From contig CM019237.1 in the NCBI GenBank assembly GCA_009741485.1, forward strand, positions 45,398,302 to 45,462,301: 64,000 bases of DNA. The letters run 5' to 3'. A program made the position numbers and the translations under genes. Origin of the DNA: Malurus cyaneus samueli. Taxonomy: Eukaryota; Chordata; Aves; Passeriformes; Maluridae. Of the stretch, positions 1 through 13,500 are shown piece by piece. Each line of letters opens with the position of its first letter. The first letter of the stretch is position 1. Under the pieces are notes generated by a model, which did no database searches, was not told the DNA's origin, and saw nothing but the letters and a program-made list of their open reading frames with translations.

Positions 1-3000
1 GGACAGGAAAGATTTTTCTCTTCCTGTTCTCCTCTGGTGTCTCAGCCTCTTTCAGCTGGTGTGGATCATGGACAGGTGCTATGGAATGGGGTATGTTCCT
101 TGATGCATCAGCTGTTCAGTAGAGGTGGAGGGTGAACCAGATGGGTGGCCACTCCTCAACAGACCATTCCATCATGTTAAGAGGAGAATATCAGAATAGA
201 AACGCCATGAGGTTTTCTGGAGCTGAGGAAGATGCCCAGGTTTGCAATGAAAACTGCCTGTTTCCCTTTTAAAACTTGAGACAAACAGGTCACTTTATTG
301 CCGCAATTAGATTCTCTTGTAATGCAAATTCCTGTTTGGTTTGTTTTGGGTATTTTTGCCTCTGTACCCTGCAAGGTTTCACTTTTTGTAAGATTTCCTG
401 TCATTGATGAATATGTGATTGGAAATGGAGGGAAATGTGCTTTAGAAAGCTTGCATGACAGTGTTTGCCAAGATTGGTGGCTTCTCTCCTGAAAATACAA
501 GGAAATACAAGGAACAAATCTAAGCTGTGAGAATGACAGACAAGTCACACAAATCAAGTGAATATATTTCATGGAGAAGCATTTACTGAGTCCACTCTGT
601 GGCCAGTAAACTTCCTAGAAAGTCTGACAGGGCTGCGTGGCTCTTTCCCTCAGTAGGGTTGATACTGAAGAGCAGTATCAAGCGTGTGATTAATGTTAGC
701 TGCCTAGTTATTTTGGTGCTGGTGACTCAGGTAAGGTTTGATGAAGGGTGTGGTAACATTGTCATGAAACAACACAATTATACTTCATGATATCTTTCAC
801 ACAAACTGTGACAAAAGGCTTTGTAAAGTCCCATTCATGTGTCTTCTTTTACTTGATGACTCCACCTTCTCCACTGCGGTCTTTCCTCTCCTTGTGGCCG
901 GAGTGTATTCCTGTAAAATGCTGCAGCTGCTCCTTGCACTGCTTTGTATACAGTTTACCAAGCCACAGTGGGTAGGCAGGCTTCTCCATCAGTGGCCCTT
1001 TGACCAGTTCAGCATTAGCTGGTGGCCAGGAGAAAATCCTTGAGGTCAGGATCTCAAGGAGCCAGCTCTGTTAGGTCACTGCTCCCACACTAAGAAGGAT
1101 ACTCCTTAGTAAGACAGATTAGTTTTGGTGACTAGTCCTATCTCCTCAGCAAAACCTGACTGCTGGAGAACCCTCTGGAGCTGTTAACCCCTAACTTGTT
1201 GAATGTGGGCCAGGCTTGCTTGTCTGCTTTGGGGTGTCCTAGCAAACTCCTCATGGCCTGGCAACCGGGACCTCTTGTCACAGTAACTCCCTTGGTGATG
1301 ATCTTGGAGGAAACACAGCCTTCTCAGGACTTTTCCTCTGACTGCAGTTACAGCCATTTATGAGTTCAGCACTGCTAAAATCAGGCTCTCAATAGCATAT
1401 GCAGGTTACCACATGAACATAGCGGACCTAAGAGTTAAGCCCCCTCTTTCTACTAACTGTAAAAGGAGCAAGGGTTTCAAAATGCTGGGTACTGATACCA
1501 CAACTGCACCTCAAATTGAGAAACTATTGCTGTTGCCATGACTAAATGACATATCTGCAGCAAATATGCTGCTCTTGAGTCAAATCTTCCTGTCCTTTTG
1601 ACTACTTCTCATTCTTTTTTCTGATTACCTTGGTTCTTACACAAACTGTAACAAGTGCTCTTGACAGTGTAGGGTACTGGCATGCATACACCAAACTGAC
1701 AAATTTGCCTGCCCTGAAATTTGCCTTTACTGAACAGTAGCTGAACTTTCTTCTTTCTTGGATGTGTTTTTCCATGGTCTCTTTAAAATCTCATTCAGTG
1801 CTTTTTTCTTTATTAATTTTGAGGACCTTCAAACAAAGCTTTCTACTTGAAAGATTAAAAATCTACTTCCATGACATCCTAAAGGACAAGAACAGTCCTT
1901 TTAAATGAATTTTTTGTTTGCATTCAGAAATGAAAATGAGGGGTAAATGTTACTTTACATTGTAAAAGAAAAACCCCAAAATCATGACCCCATGCTCAGG
2001 ACTTTGACTGATAGTCTAAGAAAAAACTGAAATCCTTTATTCCCTTTGCTTTTTCTGCCTGTTTTAGCACTGCAGGAGAGCACTGTTAGTTCAGGTGCTT
2101 TCAGTGCACCTACTTCCTGAGAACGTCAGCACCTCTCCCTGAATACACACGCTATCAAATGCAAACTCCCCCAGGGGATATGTGCTCACAGCTTAGTTTT
2201 GATTCTTTGTGAGTTAAAAGCACAAGCCTCCCTCTGTATTCATTTGCTTTCCCCTTTCTCCATCTCTCTCTGCCTGTTAAATAAAACACGAGAGAACAAT
2301 CCCAGAGGAGCCGTGGGTGAACGAATGGCACTGAAATAGATTCACTTCTCTCTCTGATGCTATGGCGTGGACTTTTCCTCCCATTAGACAGACAAACTGG
2401 CAGAGCATTGGGGTCTGACAGGATACCGTTTCCATTTGCTGTGAGACATCTTTCTCCACTACAGGGTGGGGTCACATTGCTGGAGCAATAGGACAAAATT
2501 GCATGCAAATGCCTTTTCTTCCTTCCCCTACTTAAACTGCAGCTGCATTTGGAGGTCCTCAGGCTCTTCTTGGGCTATGAGTCAGTCTTAGCCTTCCTAG
2601 AGCTGCCAGTTTTTTCCACTGACTCACCCCAAAGCTTTCAAACCCCACAATAATTTAACCCTGCGAGGTTAAGCGCTCAGGACACTGTCAGTTTTAGGAC
2701 TGCTTCTCAAGATCCAGTCAAGCAAACAATTTGTGAGTCTTCCCCGAGCATCTTTCAGAGGAGAAATCCCAACTGAGCCAAGGTAAAAAATGGAATGAGA
2801 CGTAACAGTTGAAGGACTACTCAGGTAGGGCAGGCTGGTAGGGAAGAAGGTGTGAAGGTCAAGCACCTTCTGAACAGCCCACATGAGTCAAAAGAGAATC
2901 TTGTGGTGATCACAGTGACTGACTTTCCGTTTGTGGGGTGACAGATGAAGAAAAGTAACAAGCCACACCAACAGTAAGCACAAATAAGAATCAGCAAGGA

Positions 3001-6000
3001 AGCTGTCAGTACAAAAAGCCCTTCAGATAAGCATGACAGACACTTAGCTGTGTAGAGACTATTTCTCTGACCTTGCAGGACTACTCACACTGGGGAACAG
3101 CACACAGCTCTGCTGCACCCCGGTTTAAGTTCAAGCAGGCTGGCACTATCAATTAAAATCTAAGACAAAGTCTTCTCATGCAGGCAGATTGTTGCCACCC
3201 ATATCACCCCTCTGTCTACTTAAGTGTTTTGGATCCTTCTGTATGGAGGGCAATATGGAGAAGTGAGTCCTTGCCCCTGGTTTGCTTCAGGATGGAATGA
3301 GAAGTGCCACTTGGAGATATGATAAAGGCCAATGGTATAGTTTCTCAAATATAGGGAGTGAGTTACTCAAGAGGGTAAGTCAGATTAGGTAGAGGTCCTT
3401 TGCTTCTGAAGAAAGTGCTTTGCAGTGGAAGGACTAGAGGGTGAGTGTACAGGATGTTTCTGCAGGAACAATGGGGTTGTTTCGGGTGAAAAATTGGGGC
3501 ACTCTCTACTAACTTTGAAATATTTCAGATCTCAAGTATTCCTTAAGGATGTAGCTCATCTGACTTCCATTTCCATCTTCCTCTCTGAACTGAGGTCTCT
3601 GCTTGGGACTGTCTCTCCCAGGCTGAGTTGGTGAGGTGTACTTTGAGAAATGCTGGCTGAGGTGAGAACTCAGCCAATGGGATCAGACGACACCTAAATC
3701 ACACTGCCTGTGCACACTGGTAACCTCTGACTCCTTTAAAATGGAGTTTTTCAGCTGAAGTCACTTTAGTTTGATACATCAGGTTTCTCAACAAGGGAAA
3801 GATGGCATTTTGGGGGGAAAAAATGCTTTTGGCTAGAACATCAATAAAAAATCTACACAGAATGAAAGCAACTAACATAAAAGAAATTATGCCTTTCTCA
3901 GCTGCCACTACAGAATATAAAGGAGGCAGCAGTAAATCAGACTAATGGTCTTTCTCACCCAGTAGGCTGTCTCTGACGGGAACAAGAGGAGGTCCAATAT
4001 TTAAAGAAAGCAGGTGAACTTGGCTGCTGGCTGAGGTGGCACAGAGTCACACCAGGAATAGTGGTGCTTCAAATCAAGACCAAGGCCTCTCTTGGAAGGA
4101 AAGGAGAAAACTGGAGAGTAATGGACAGACAGTAAGAACTGTTTGGTATTGTTTGAGACAGCCACAAACTTCCACCTCTGTTCCCAGTGCATTCCTCAGT
4201 GCAAAACCAACACACAAATAGCAATGCTGCGATGTTGCTACCAGTAAGGGAAACCTCAGTGTGGGATAAAACCTGCAGACTTTGTAAATCTGCCTTTAGA
4301 CTGAGCTGAGGCTGTTACAACTGTGTGCCTTGTGGGTGATACGAGCATCAGTCCTCTCTGTACCCAGAGTCATTTAGGAGGATGTAGAAATGTGAAGACT
4401 TGTTTGGTATTCCGGTGGCATGATGATTTTGGATATCTCACATCGTTACTGGAAAGCTCATGGCAAATTTAAGCAACAACAGAGAAGAATCTTTTTGCTT
4501 TCACTCTTCGCTCCATCTCTTTCTTCAGATCCAGACAAATCCAGAGTCCTTGCTGACTCCAGACTTTTACAAACCACTATATGTCAGCACTGCTGTTGAC
4601 AACCTGGATTTGACAGACTGGCCTGACTCAATTTACAAGTCAGATGCTTTTTATAGACATGTGGATGAGTAAGCTGGTGCCTCTGGAAAGAGATTTCACA
4701 TGTGTGGGAATAGGGTTGGGCAGGAGGGGTGTGCGGACACCTTTGGAGCCTCTGGTTTATGGCTGTGAGATTTCACATACAAATGGGTAGTGGCTGTGAT
4801 GACCACGTGGGGTACAGCAGGGCTGTAAAACTAGCAGGTTAATGCCATCCAACAGGCAAAAAACACAGACCAGCCTGAGAGGCTACAGCTGAAAAAAAGC
4901 TTAAGGGAATGGAAGATTTTGTCTGGTTCTTTTAAAGTGTTTCCTGTTAGAATGGTCTCCAAGAGATCAGTGGAATTGCCTTCCCAAGGGAGTAGTGAAG
5001 CATGTGAGAAATTTCTTGTGGATTCTGACAAATTCCTCAAGAATCCACCCTTGGTGATGAACCTCCGCTCACTGAGAGATGCAGAGGGGAGTCACAAAAG
5101 ATGACACATACGGGTTTTCCAGCTCTCATGCTCGTGATTCATATGAGAGTGGGGAAATATCAGTGCTCCTAGGGCAGACAGTGAAAAATTGGCATTTTCT
5201 CCAGAAGAAACCACCCTCGAGCGCTCAGCCATGTGACAACATAAACTGGAACTCCAATGCTCGCTTGGTAGTCGGAAGGGGAATAGACAGCTGCCTGGGG
5301 CCTGGCAGGCAGCCAGCAGCTGCTGCTGAAGGAAAACACTGTCACTCCTCACACTAGGCACGCCAAGGAAGGGCTGGGACTGATGGGCAGCTAGTAAGAG
5401 GGAGGGGTGAGGAAGGGGATCCCAGAGCTAATGCGAGCACAGAAGTGTTCCTCTGCACCTTCAGAGGTGCAATGGGGAGCACTCTCACCCCTTAGAACGG
5501 TGGGTGGTCCCTTGGTGTGTTAATTAGACACCGGAGCTGCTGTCAGGAGTTCCAACAATATTCCCAGACACAGGAGAAACATTTGTGGGAGGACTGACAG
5601 TCTGGGCATTGATGTGTTGTGTGTAGGGGTGTGCATCTACAGCTCCGTGTGGCTCCCTCTATGAATGGGAGTGTGGATCTGTGGGCTCCCTGTGAGCTCT
5701 GTGTGTGTGTCTGTGTGTGTGCACAGCCTCCTTATGGGCGCACAGATCTGTGTGACACTGGCAGTGCCCACAAGGGAGAAAGCATCTGACAGCTCGGACA
5801 GGAAAGCTCAGGTTACAGTGTGGTATGAGCAAAAGTACACAGATCGCTTCTGGCGGTACTTCCTACTTTTCCTCTTTGCAACAGCCCTTAGATAGAGGTT
5901 GAAGGTCTGTGAAGCCCACATCAGCTGTGCTTTTGGCTGCATTCTTGGATTAAAACTGCAATCCTATGGTTTAGGATAGGTAAACTATCCTATAGGTATC

Positions 6001-7455
6001 TAGTCTTGTCTAAATACTCCTTTTTTTTTCCCCCAAGGTCATGTAACTCTGGAAAAGAAGTGGTATCTTATAGTGTGTCTGTCGCTCAAACCTGCAAAAG
6101 CTCTGAACGAGCCAGTACAGTCTGTGGGACACTGAGGTCACTGCGACTCAGGCATCTAAAGAGTCTGAGCTTTTGGGTCAGTCTGCTGTCACAGCCAGTT
6201 GATGTGACCAGCAGTGGTCCACATGCCTGGAACAGTCTTCAGCAATCCTCTGACCAGCTGCTCCTAGTTCTGAGCAGTTTGTAGCTCTCCCCTCTTGCTC
6301 CCATGGCTCTCTCTATTCTTCCCAGAGGCTTGCTGGAGCCAGTATAGGGAAGATATCTTTCTGGAATGAGAAGAATGTGGACACTGGACCCAGTCGTGGT
6401 GGTTGCTTTCACAACTCTCCTCGTTGAGCAGACTCTGCCCTGTGAGGGCAAAAGGATAACAAAGGTCCTCACCTAGGATTTCCTCAAATACAAACATATT
6501 GCCAGGTGGCCCCACGTCGCAAGAGCTAAGCCTTCAGCATGAGTCACTGCTGACCTGTGTGAGCCACGCCAGTGCTCAGAGTTCAGTGCGTCTCCCTGCA
6601 GGATGGGGTGACCCAGCCCAGGTCTGTCCCTGTGCTCTCATCGTGGGTGTCTCCCCATGCCTCTTGCAGATTGGTTTTCACAGGGCAAAGGGGATAGATC
6701 TTAATTATGATCTTGGCAAACTTGTCACTGCCTTGGGTGATGTGGGCTCTGGAGCTGAGCTGTCCTAACCTGTCCCTCCCTTCTATGACAAGGCATGGGC
6801 TATATTTGGTCTTACCAAGAGAGCAGCTTCCATGTACTCTCTGCCCTCCTGAGTACAGTTCAGGAGGAGGAGGAGGGTGTGTGAAGCTGCAAATTTGGCC
6901 AGAGTTTTCTTTGTTCATTGTCAAGCTGTTCTAGCTAAGGAGGTACTTTCCAAAGATCTCCCAGAAGGGTCTGAAGAAATCATACTGCAGATGGCAGCAC
7001 CAAGATGTGCTGCTTTGCTGCTCTCCACGCAGTGCAATGGCAGAAAGCAGCCAAAGAGGCACTCCACATTTCTCTCTGGGCAGTTTGTGGGGAACTGCTG
7101 CTCGGCCCTGTGTCATGCTGTGGGATGACTGGGTGTGGACTGGCACTGACAGAAGATCAATAGAAGCATAACTGAGATGTGCTTCAGCACATTTGTTCAC
7201 TGTCACTGTTACAGCACTGTGGCTATGAGTTAGTTATCAACCCTGGCGGGGCTGTGAAGAAAAGTCTTCTTTTCTGTGAACGTTGCTTTGCCTCAGCAGA
7301 AAAGACAGATGAAATATTAAGCATCCATCTTTAGATGTGAAGATTGGAAATGCCCTTCCTTGCCCTCCCTTTCAGAGGAGTAAAAGAGCAACTCCAGTCC
7401 TCTTACTTCTCCCTGCCTTGAAGGAAGGGTAAATAAACCTCATCTTTTGTTTTTT
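1..7455. other. gene-poor intergenic DNA, no supported feature
   Basis: I see no exon chain, repeat family or RNA gene that I can support here. Open frames on both strands are short (the longest about 130 codons), overlap one another on opposite strands and resemble no protein I know. The DNA is of ordinary mixed composition, with short TG-rich (around 5697-5720) and T-rich (around 6020) patches. In human the matching side of GSG1 leads to EMP1, but no EMP1 exon is visible. Confidence 0.5.
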
Positions 7456-7457
7456 CT

Positions 7458-7460
<3 letters not shown>

Positions 7461-7494
<34 letters not shown>

Positions 7495-7515
7495 GAAAAA
7501 AAAAAAAAAAAAAAA
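7461..7515. repeat. poly-T/poly-A foldback
   Basis: A run of 31 T (7461-7491) is followed by AAGG and then 20 A (7496-7515). The two homopolymers can pair across a 4-base loop. It could be two retroposed poly-A tails meeting head to head, or an assembly artefact, since such runs are hard to sequence. No repeat body that I recognise flanks it on either side. Confidence 0.85.
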
Positions 7516-10500
7516 TTAGGAGGGCCGTGCCTTGCAGCTGCCTTATGTTATGCAGGGTGACAGTGTTGTCACTTCCTATTGAAGGGTACAGGCACAGAAG
7601 CCTGTTGAAATCAAAGGGGTCCCATAGTGCCATTTCTTATCTTTTAGGGCACTTGAGCATATGAGGGTAAATTCCAGCCCAGCATCAGGTGCCTCCTCCT
7701 TTGCCATCCGTGCAGCACTTGTGAGGGGAGCACTAAGTGAAGCGGGGGGTGAGCGAGGGGAAACGTGCCATGACAGGGGTGTCACAGCAGCAGCCTGGGG
7801 TTGGTGGGGACTGTGAAGCCCCACGGGAGCGGGCAGGGCTGTGGAAGCAGGCTGTACCCCACCCCTCCCACTTTTGCTTGTCCTGAGGAAACAGAAGCAG
7901 GCACAGGCGGAATGCCATGTCTAGCCTTGAGCCTTGCAAAAGGGAGGGTGATGAACGGAGAGAAGGATTAGTGCTTGCAGCAAATCTCCCCGGTCTTATC
8001 ATAAGCAAGGCCTCGAGGTGGGTCTTTTACCAAAAAGATGCTGGCTGTTATCAGCAAATCTCCTAGAACTGTTTCAAAATACAAACTCCGCTCCACCCCA
8101 GACCACCAAACAGTAATTCCTGTGTGCACTTGCACTGGTCCCACACTGCACAACTGAAAGACCACCGGCTGGGCCAGAAGGGCCGGTTTTACAAGCCCAG
8201 GGCTCTCTGTCCTCCGCAGGGTCTCGCTGGGGCAGCACTAGCAGCCCTGCAGCTCACGCACCCATTACAAACTTTGTGCTTCCCCGCAAGATCCCAAGCC
8301 TCTCCTCCATTAATGTGTCCTTGGGTGTGGCTCGACTCCACAGCTGCCAGATGCCTCCCTCGGGATGCCATGTGCCCATGGAGATCCCCTCTCTCTCCCA
8401 GGGCAGCCCTTGCACAGGGGTAGCCGGGATGAATGGCTCAGACGTGTGTCACAAATTTGGATGGTTAGTCATAGCTGGGGGAACTTCCATGGAAGCCTCC
8501 TGACAGGAATTCCTTAGGTGGGTGTGTGGGGCCTTGTATGAAGGCACTGTATTTTAGGGTGTGCTTCCAGGCACTGCGGTGTTAGTGAGGAACCTCAATG
8601 GTGACATTTTCCCAATGCTAATCCCCAAAGGAGCAAACAGAAGTAAGCTTTTTTGCCTTTAGGCTCTCCCTCTCGGTGCTCACGGTGCCCAGGTGGACTG
8701 CATGGAGGTATTCGGCTGGCTTCAACCCCTGTTATCATAGGAACAATAGCTAGTGGGCTCCAACTTTTCAACCTCTTCATGCCCAGCTCTCTCGAGTGTT
8801 TGCTCAGAAAAGAATCCCACTATGTCCAGAAATGTCAAGTGGCCAGCTCCTGGTCAAATCTGCTCTCAGAGGTGCCTTGAGGAATTCAAAGCTTCTGAGT
8901 GAAAGTTGTTCTGTGGCCACAGTATTTTTTTTCCCCAAAATGATTTCATTGTAAATTGTATTAAATTATAACTTCCAATAATGCTTTATTCGTATTCTGG
9001 TTTCTGACTGCCCTGGAAACACTCGCTGCCTCAGTCAGCTTCCCCACCACTTCAACGCATCTATTTCTCAGGAGGCACCACTGCATGAAGGAGTCACAAG
9101 CAATAGGGCCAGAGGGGACTTCAAAATTCACAAAATCAATCCTTTTGCCACAAAGTTACTGTCAGTTCAGTTTCCAGTTCATTCATGCGGTAATTATCTA
9201 CAGCCCCAGCCTGAGCCCTACCCATTTCTGGCCGTATTGGGCTAAATTCTGTTTCAGTCTCTTTGAAAGCCTTGAAACTGTGCAGGGGCGGGCTGAGTTC
9301 CTGCAACAGGAACCAAAGCGCGGTGCCAACAAACTGGCTTTGCTGCACTCCCTTTCTCAGACCTCAAAAATAGTTCAGACCACAGGATGCAAACCATAGC
9401 AGACAGATGAAATGAGAAAACTGGTGAAGAAGAGGGAAAGAAAGAAGGGGCGGCTGCACAGCAAAAGGCAGGTGAAGAGGGAAAATTGACAGTCTTTGCA
9501 ATCCTAAACTTCCCATCAGTGCCTCTACCTCCTCGACACACCCTAGCATGCAGCCCATGGTGCTCCTAGCAATCTCACCCACTCCCCCACTTCACCTGGC
9601 AGTGCTCCCCACTGCAGTGTCTGTGCTGCCAAGGAAGGTGTAGCACAAATTTCTACCCTTCATGTGGCTTAGCTCAAGAACTGGGGCTTGCTTTCAGCCT
9701 CAGGAGCCGGGACCCCCAGAAAAAGAGAGATCATCTCCGTACGGACTCCACCCCAGAGACTGTGCCTTTGGGGCCTCTCAGTCTGCACTTCGAATGATTG
9801 CCATTGTTTTAAATTAGAGCTTGGCAAACTAATCATGGAGGGGAGAGAGACGAGCAGAAATATTTGAGTGCCAGAAAAACCAAGCCAGCAGCCTTAATTC
9901 CAAGCAGGCATTTTTCCACACTTGTCAACAATGCTACTCCAAAAGCACGCTGGCAGCTCCTGAGCATGAGCTGCCCAGGTTGGGTGCCCTGTGCCTGTGC
10001 CCTGGCTGCACACGTTCTGGAGGTGAAAACATCATTGCTGCTGCTGCCAGCTCTCCGGGGTTGCACCCAGGGCATCTCGCAGCGCCCCTTTGCCCCGTAA
10101 CACAGCTGGATTTCAAAGCAGAAGATTAAAATTATGGTGTGTGCCATAGCCAGATCGAGTGCCAAGATGAAGAGGAGCAGCAGAGGAGAAAGGCAGACTG
10201 GTGCTGCCAGGAGAGGGGAGCAGCCACGGAGGGACAAAAGTTGGTGAGGACTTTAGAGAGCAGCTCTTACCGTGTGGGCTGGGGCCGGTGCTGGCACCTG
10301 CGGGAGAAGGAGCGTGCTGCGCTGCAGCGCCGATGTCCCGGAGCGCCGAGCTCGAGTGAAGGGGAGTGACCTGGAGGTGGTTTAAGTTTCCTCCGGTGGT
10401 ATGGGAGGGTGGTGTCTTTCCACTCTTGTTTTAAAGGAGTTACTATGAATCAGACTGCCTTGAAAGACGAGGAAAAAAAAAAAATTAATGAGTGACGCCC

Positions 10501-13500
10501 TGTTTTGCTGGCAGGCTGTCAAGAGTCTCTGGGAGGAAACCAGCGATTCAAAGAAATCTGTGCAGGGCTGCCTCTGACTCAGTGAGGAGCACAGAGACCA
10601 CAGCCTGGAAAAACGACTGACGCTGATCCAGCTGAGTAACAGTGGCCCACAACGGCATCTGTTTATAAAACTGAACTTCTGGTTGTCATAAAAAAAAAAG
10701 TATAGTTACAAGTGTGGCAACAGGACTTTAACAATACAATCACTCAAACAAACAGTGGGTTGGCAGGGGGGATCCCGAGACTGAGTGAGTCACCGCATCC
10801 CCTCCCCGTGCTGCACGGAGAGAAGCTGCTGAGGCTGACAGCATGGGGGAGTTAAAATCAGACTTGTGAGGCTGGCATGGACAAGACTTTCAGGAATATA
10901 TCAAGGAGCAGAGATGCTCAAAATGTAACTCTGGCCTAGTGGTGACTCTGGAGCAATTTGGCCAGATGGTGGTGGTTTGCTTCCACAGAGAGAGAGCAGG
11001 CAGGGAGCAAGAAATAAGCAGCTTCTTATTCACAGTTTTCTGAGGTCAGCATTTCTTGCCATCTTAAAGACTTCTAAAAATAGATGCTTTACATTTGCAG
11101 AGAATTGGCTGGTGGAGTTGTCTCAGGCAACTTTGAGTGGGCAAGATTGAGTGGGGATGTGCTTGAGGTGTGGGTGAAAGGGGAAGAAGTTTGTCATAAA
11201 GCATCCATGTTAAAATGTGATCCATGTTGTGACAGTTGGCGCTCTGCTACTGCAAGGAATCAGCTCTGTCTTTGCAGAGCCCAGCAAAAGATAAGCAGAT
11301 AATAACAAAATACCTGGCAAAGGCCTTTCCCACTTAAATGAGAATGACATTGGATTGCTTTTGAAAAACAAAGCTGGCTCTCTTTGAAATCTACTCAGAT
11401 TAAAAGATCTTGCTGTTTTTCAGATTATTCCTTCTGGTGATATTGATATGTGTCTGGTCTAATTTTAGACTATAGCAACCTGCTTAAAAAAAGAGCTATG
11501 GCAAAACCAGCAGCAAAGATGACACATATGGTGGGCAAAGACAATCCTGTGGGAATTTTTCCACTGATGGAAAATAAAGGCAGTCTGTTTTCCACAAGGA
11601 TAGGATAAGCCTAACTGTGTTTAACACCTATGAGTTAGAATGTGCTTCTTGTTGATATGTGTGAATGCAATATTCAGGGAAAGAAAAGTTTATTTGCTTA
11701 GCCTGCAGAAGAAGCTGGCATTTGCATTGAGCTGCACCATCCATTTCCCCTGCTCTGTTTCCCTGGGAGGGTTTATTGGAGTGAGAGATGCTCAGCTCCA
11801 TATAAAATACTGGAGTGCAGGACCCCAAAGCAAACCTTGTGGACCAGAGCTCAGCTGTGGTGAAATATCCTCTGTCCCAGACTTGCTCACAAGTGACTGC
11901 CCACCTGCCAGGGAGCAGCTGCCTGCAATCACAGAATTGCTTCTCTGGGACCCAGACAGAGCACCTGCATCAAGAAGACACTCACATGGGGCAACAGCAG
12001 TGGAGCCCCCTCAGAGGCTGGGTATGAAGTGAGCCATGACTGGCAAAGCATTATTTGAGCAGAGAGAGCAAACTAGTTTTGTACGAACTGCTCTCTAGCC
12101 TGGGAGGCCATGACAGGCAATGGTCAGTATCAGAGGCTTCACAAGGAGGCAGAGGTGTTCTGCAGCATCAGCATCAGCTTGCCCACAGGAGCATTGCTTC
12201 CTAGGTCTCCATCTGAAAATGTTGGTCCCCGGCCAACAGAGAGAAGAAGAGTAACCGGACAGGCCACATGGGCTGTGCCCGTGGCCCTGGAAAAGCACTG
12301 GTCCCCTGCCAGCCATTGGCTTCACCCCTGCTGCCAGACCTGTCAGGCCAGGTATGAGAGGGGATAACAGCACGTGTCAAGTGGACAAGAGCGTGGATAG
12401 ATGATCCTGTCTGGGAGCAGTGCTGCAGTGCTGCATGTCAAGATGATGGTTAAAAGAAGAGAGGGTATCCCTCTCGTGTCAAGCTACAGTGAGGAACCCT
12501 TCCACTGAGCAGATTGGTAACTGATCGGGATACTTTCACCCTTCATCTGGATACAGAGAAAGGGTAGAAATGAGAGAATTTCCTACCAATACCTTAAAAA
12601 AGGAGAGTGTTTCAAGTTGATAAGATTTATCATGTTTTCTGTAGCTGTTTCTGTGGATGAAGGGCTAGCCCAACAAGCCTATGTGTATGTGTGATGGAGA
12701 ACCAGTTCTATCCACTCACCCAGAGAAGAGGCTGGTCTTTCTGTGTGCCTGCAGCAGTTTCTCCCTTCAGGTTGTGTGGTTTACACAAGGCAGGTTGCAA
12801 TAGAAAATCCGTGCTATGAAAAGTCTCAGCATGAGCTCAAAAATATAAAGCATTCTGCAGGTTTCACACAGGAAAATAGAATTGCCTAAGATCCCCATGC
12901 CATACTTCATGGTGTCCCTTTACCTATGCATTGTTCATTTCACAGGCTTTTCTGAATGCCTGAAGTCTGCTAATTGGAGGGGATCAGGTCAAAGCCATGA
13001 GAATTTGTGAGGATCTGGATTAGCATTTCCATTGGCAATTAGAAGGTGAAGCTTTCCCATGTGTGCCATGCCTGTGCTGAAGTTCTTCCCAAATAAGCAG
13101 CTTGCAGCAGCTGTAACTCTGCCATGCTCAAAACATTTGCAGACATTACTACTGTCTGAACAGTAGCCCCTGGGATTAAAGGTGAGTGTCCACAGTGATA
13201 TTAGATATGACAAACATCAAGCCTTAGCAATCCCAGATCAAAGGAGGAATGGACAATTATGTCTGGGAAATGGGGTATGGAGTTGGGGTGGGGGAGGCAT
13301 GGTCAGGTTTGGCTGGAACCATCTCAAATAGATTGTTTTTAGAGAGAGGGGGCACCAGGAGAAATAGACCATACATGATCTCTCTGTACTTTTTGAGATG
13401 CGAGAATCTACGCTTGGGAAAGTTCTGTAGTTGAGTTCACATGCTCTCTGGGATCCTTTCAACAGCAATTTAACTATGTGCTATTTGGATATACTTTTCT

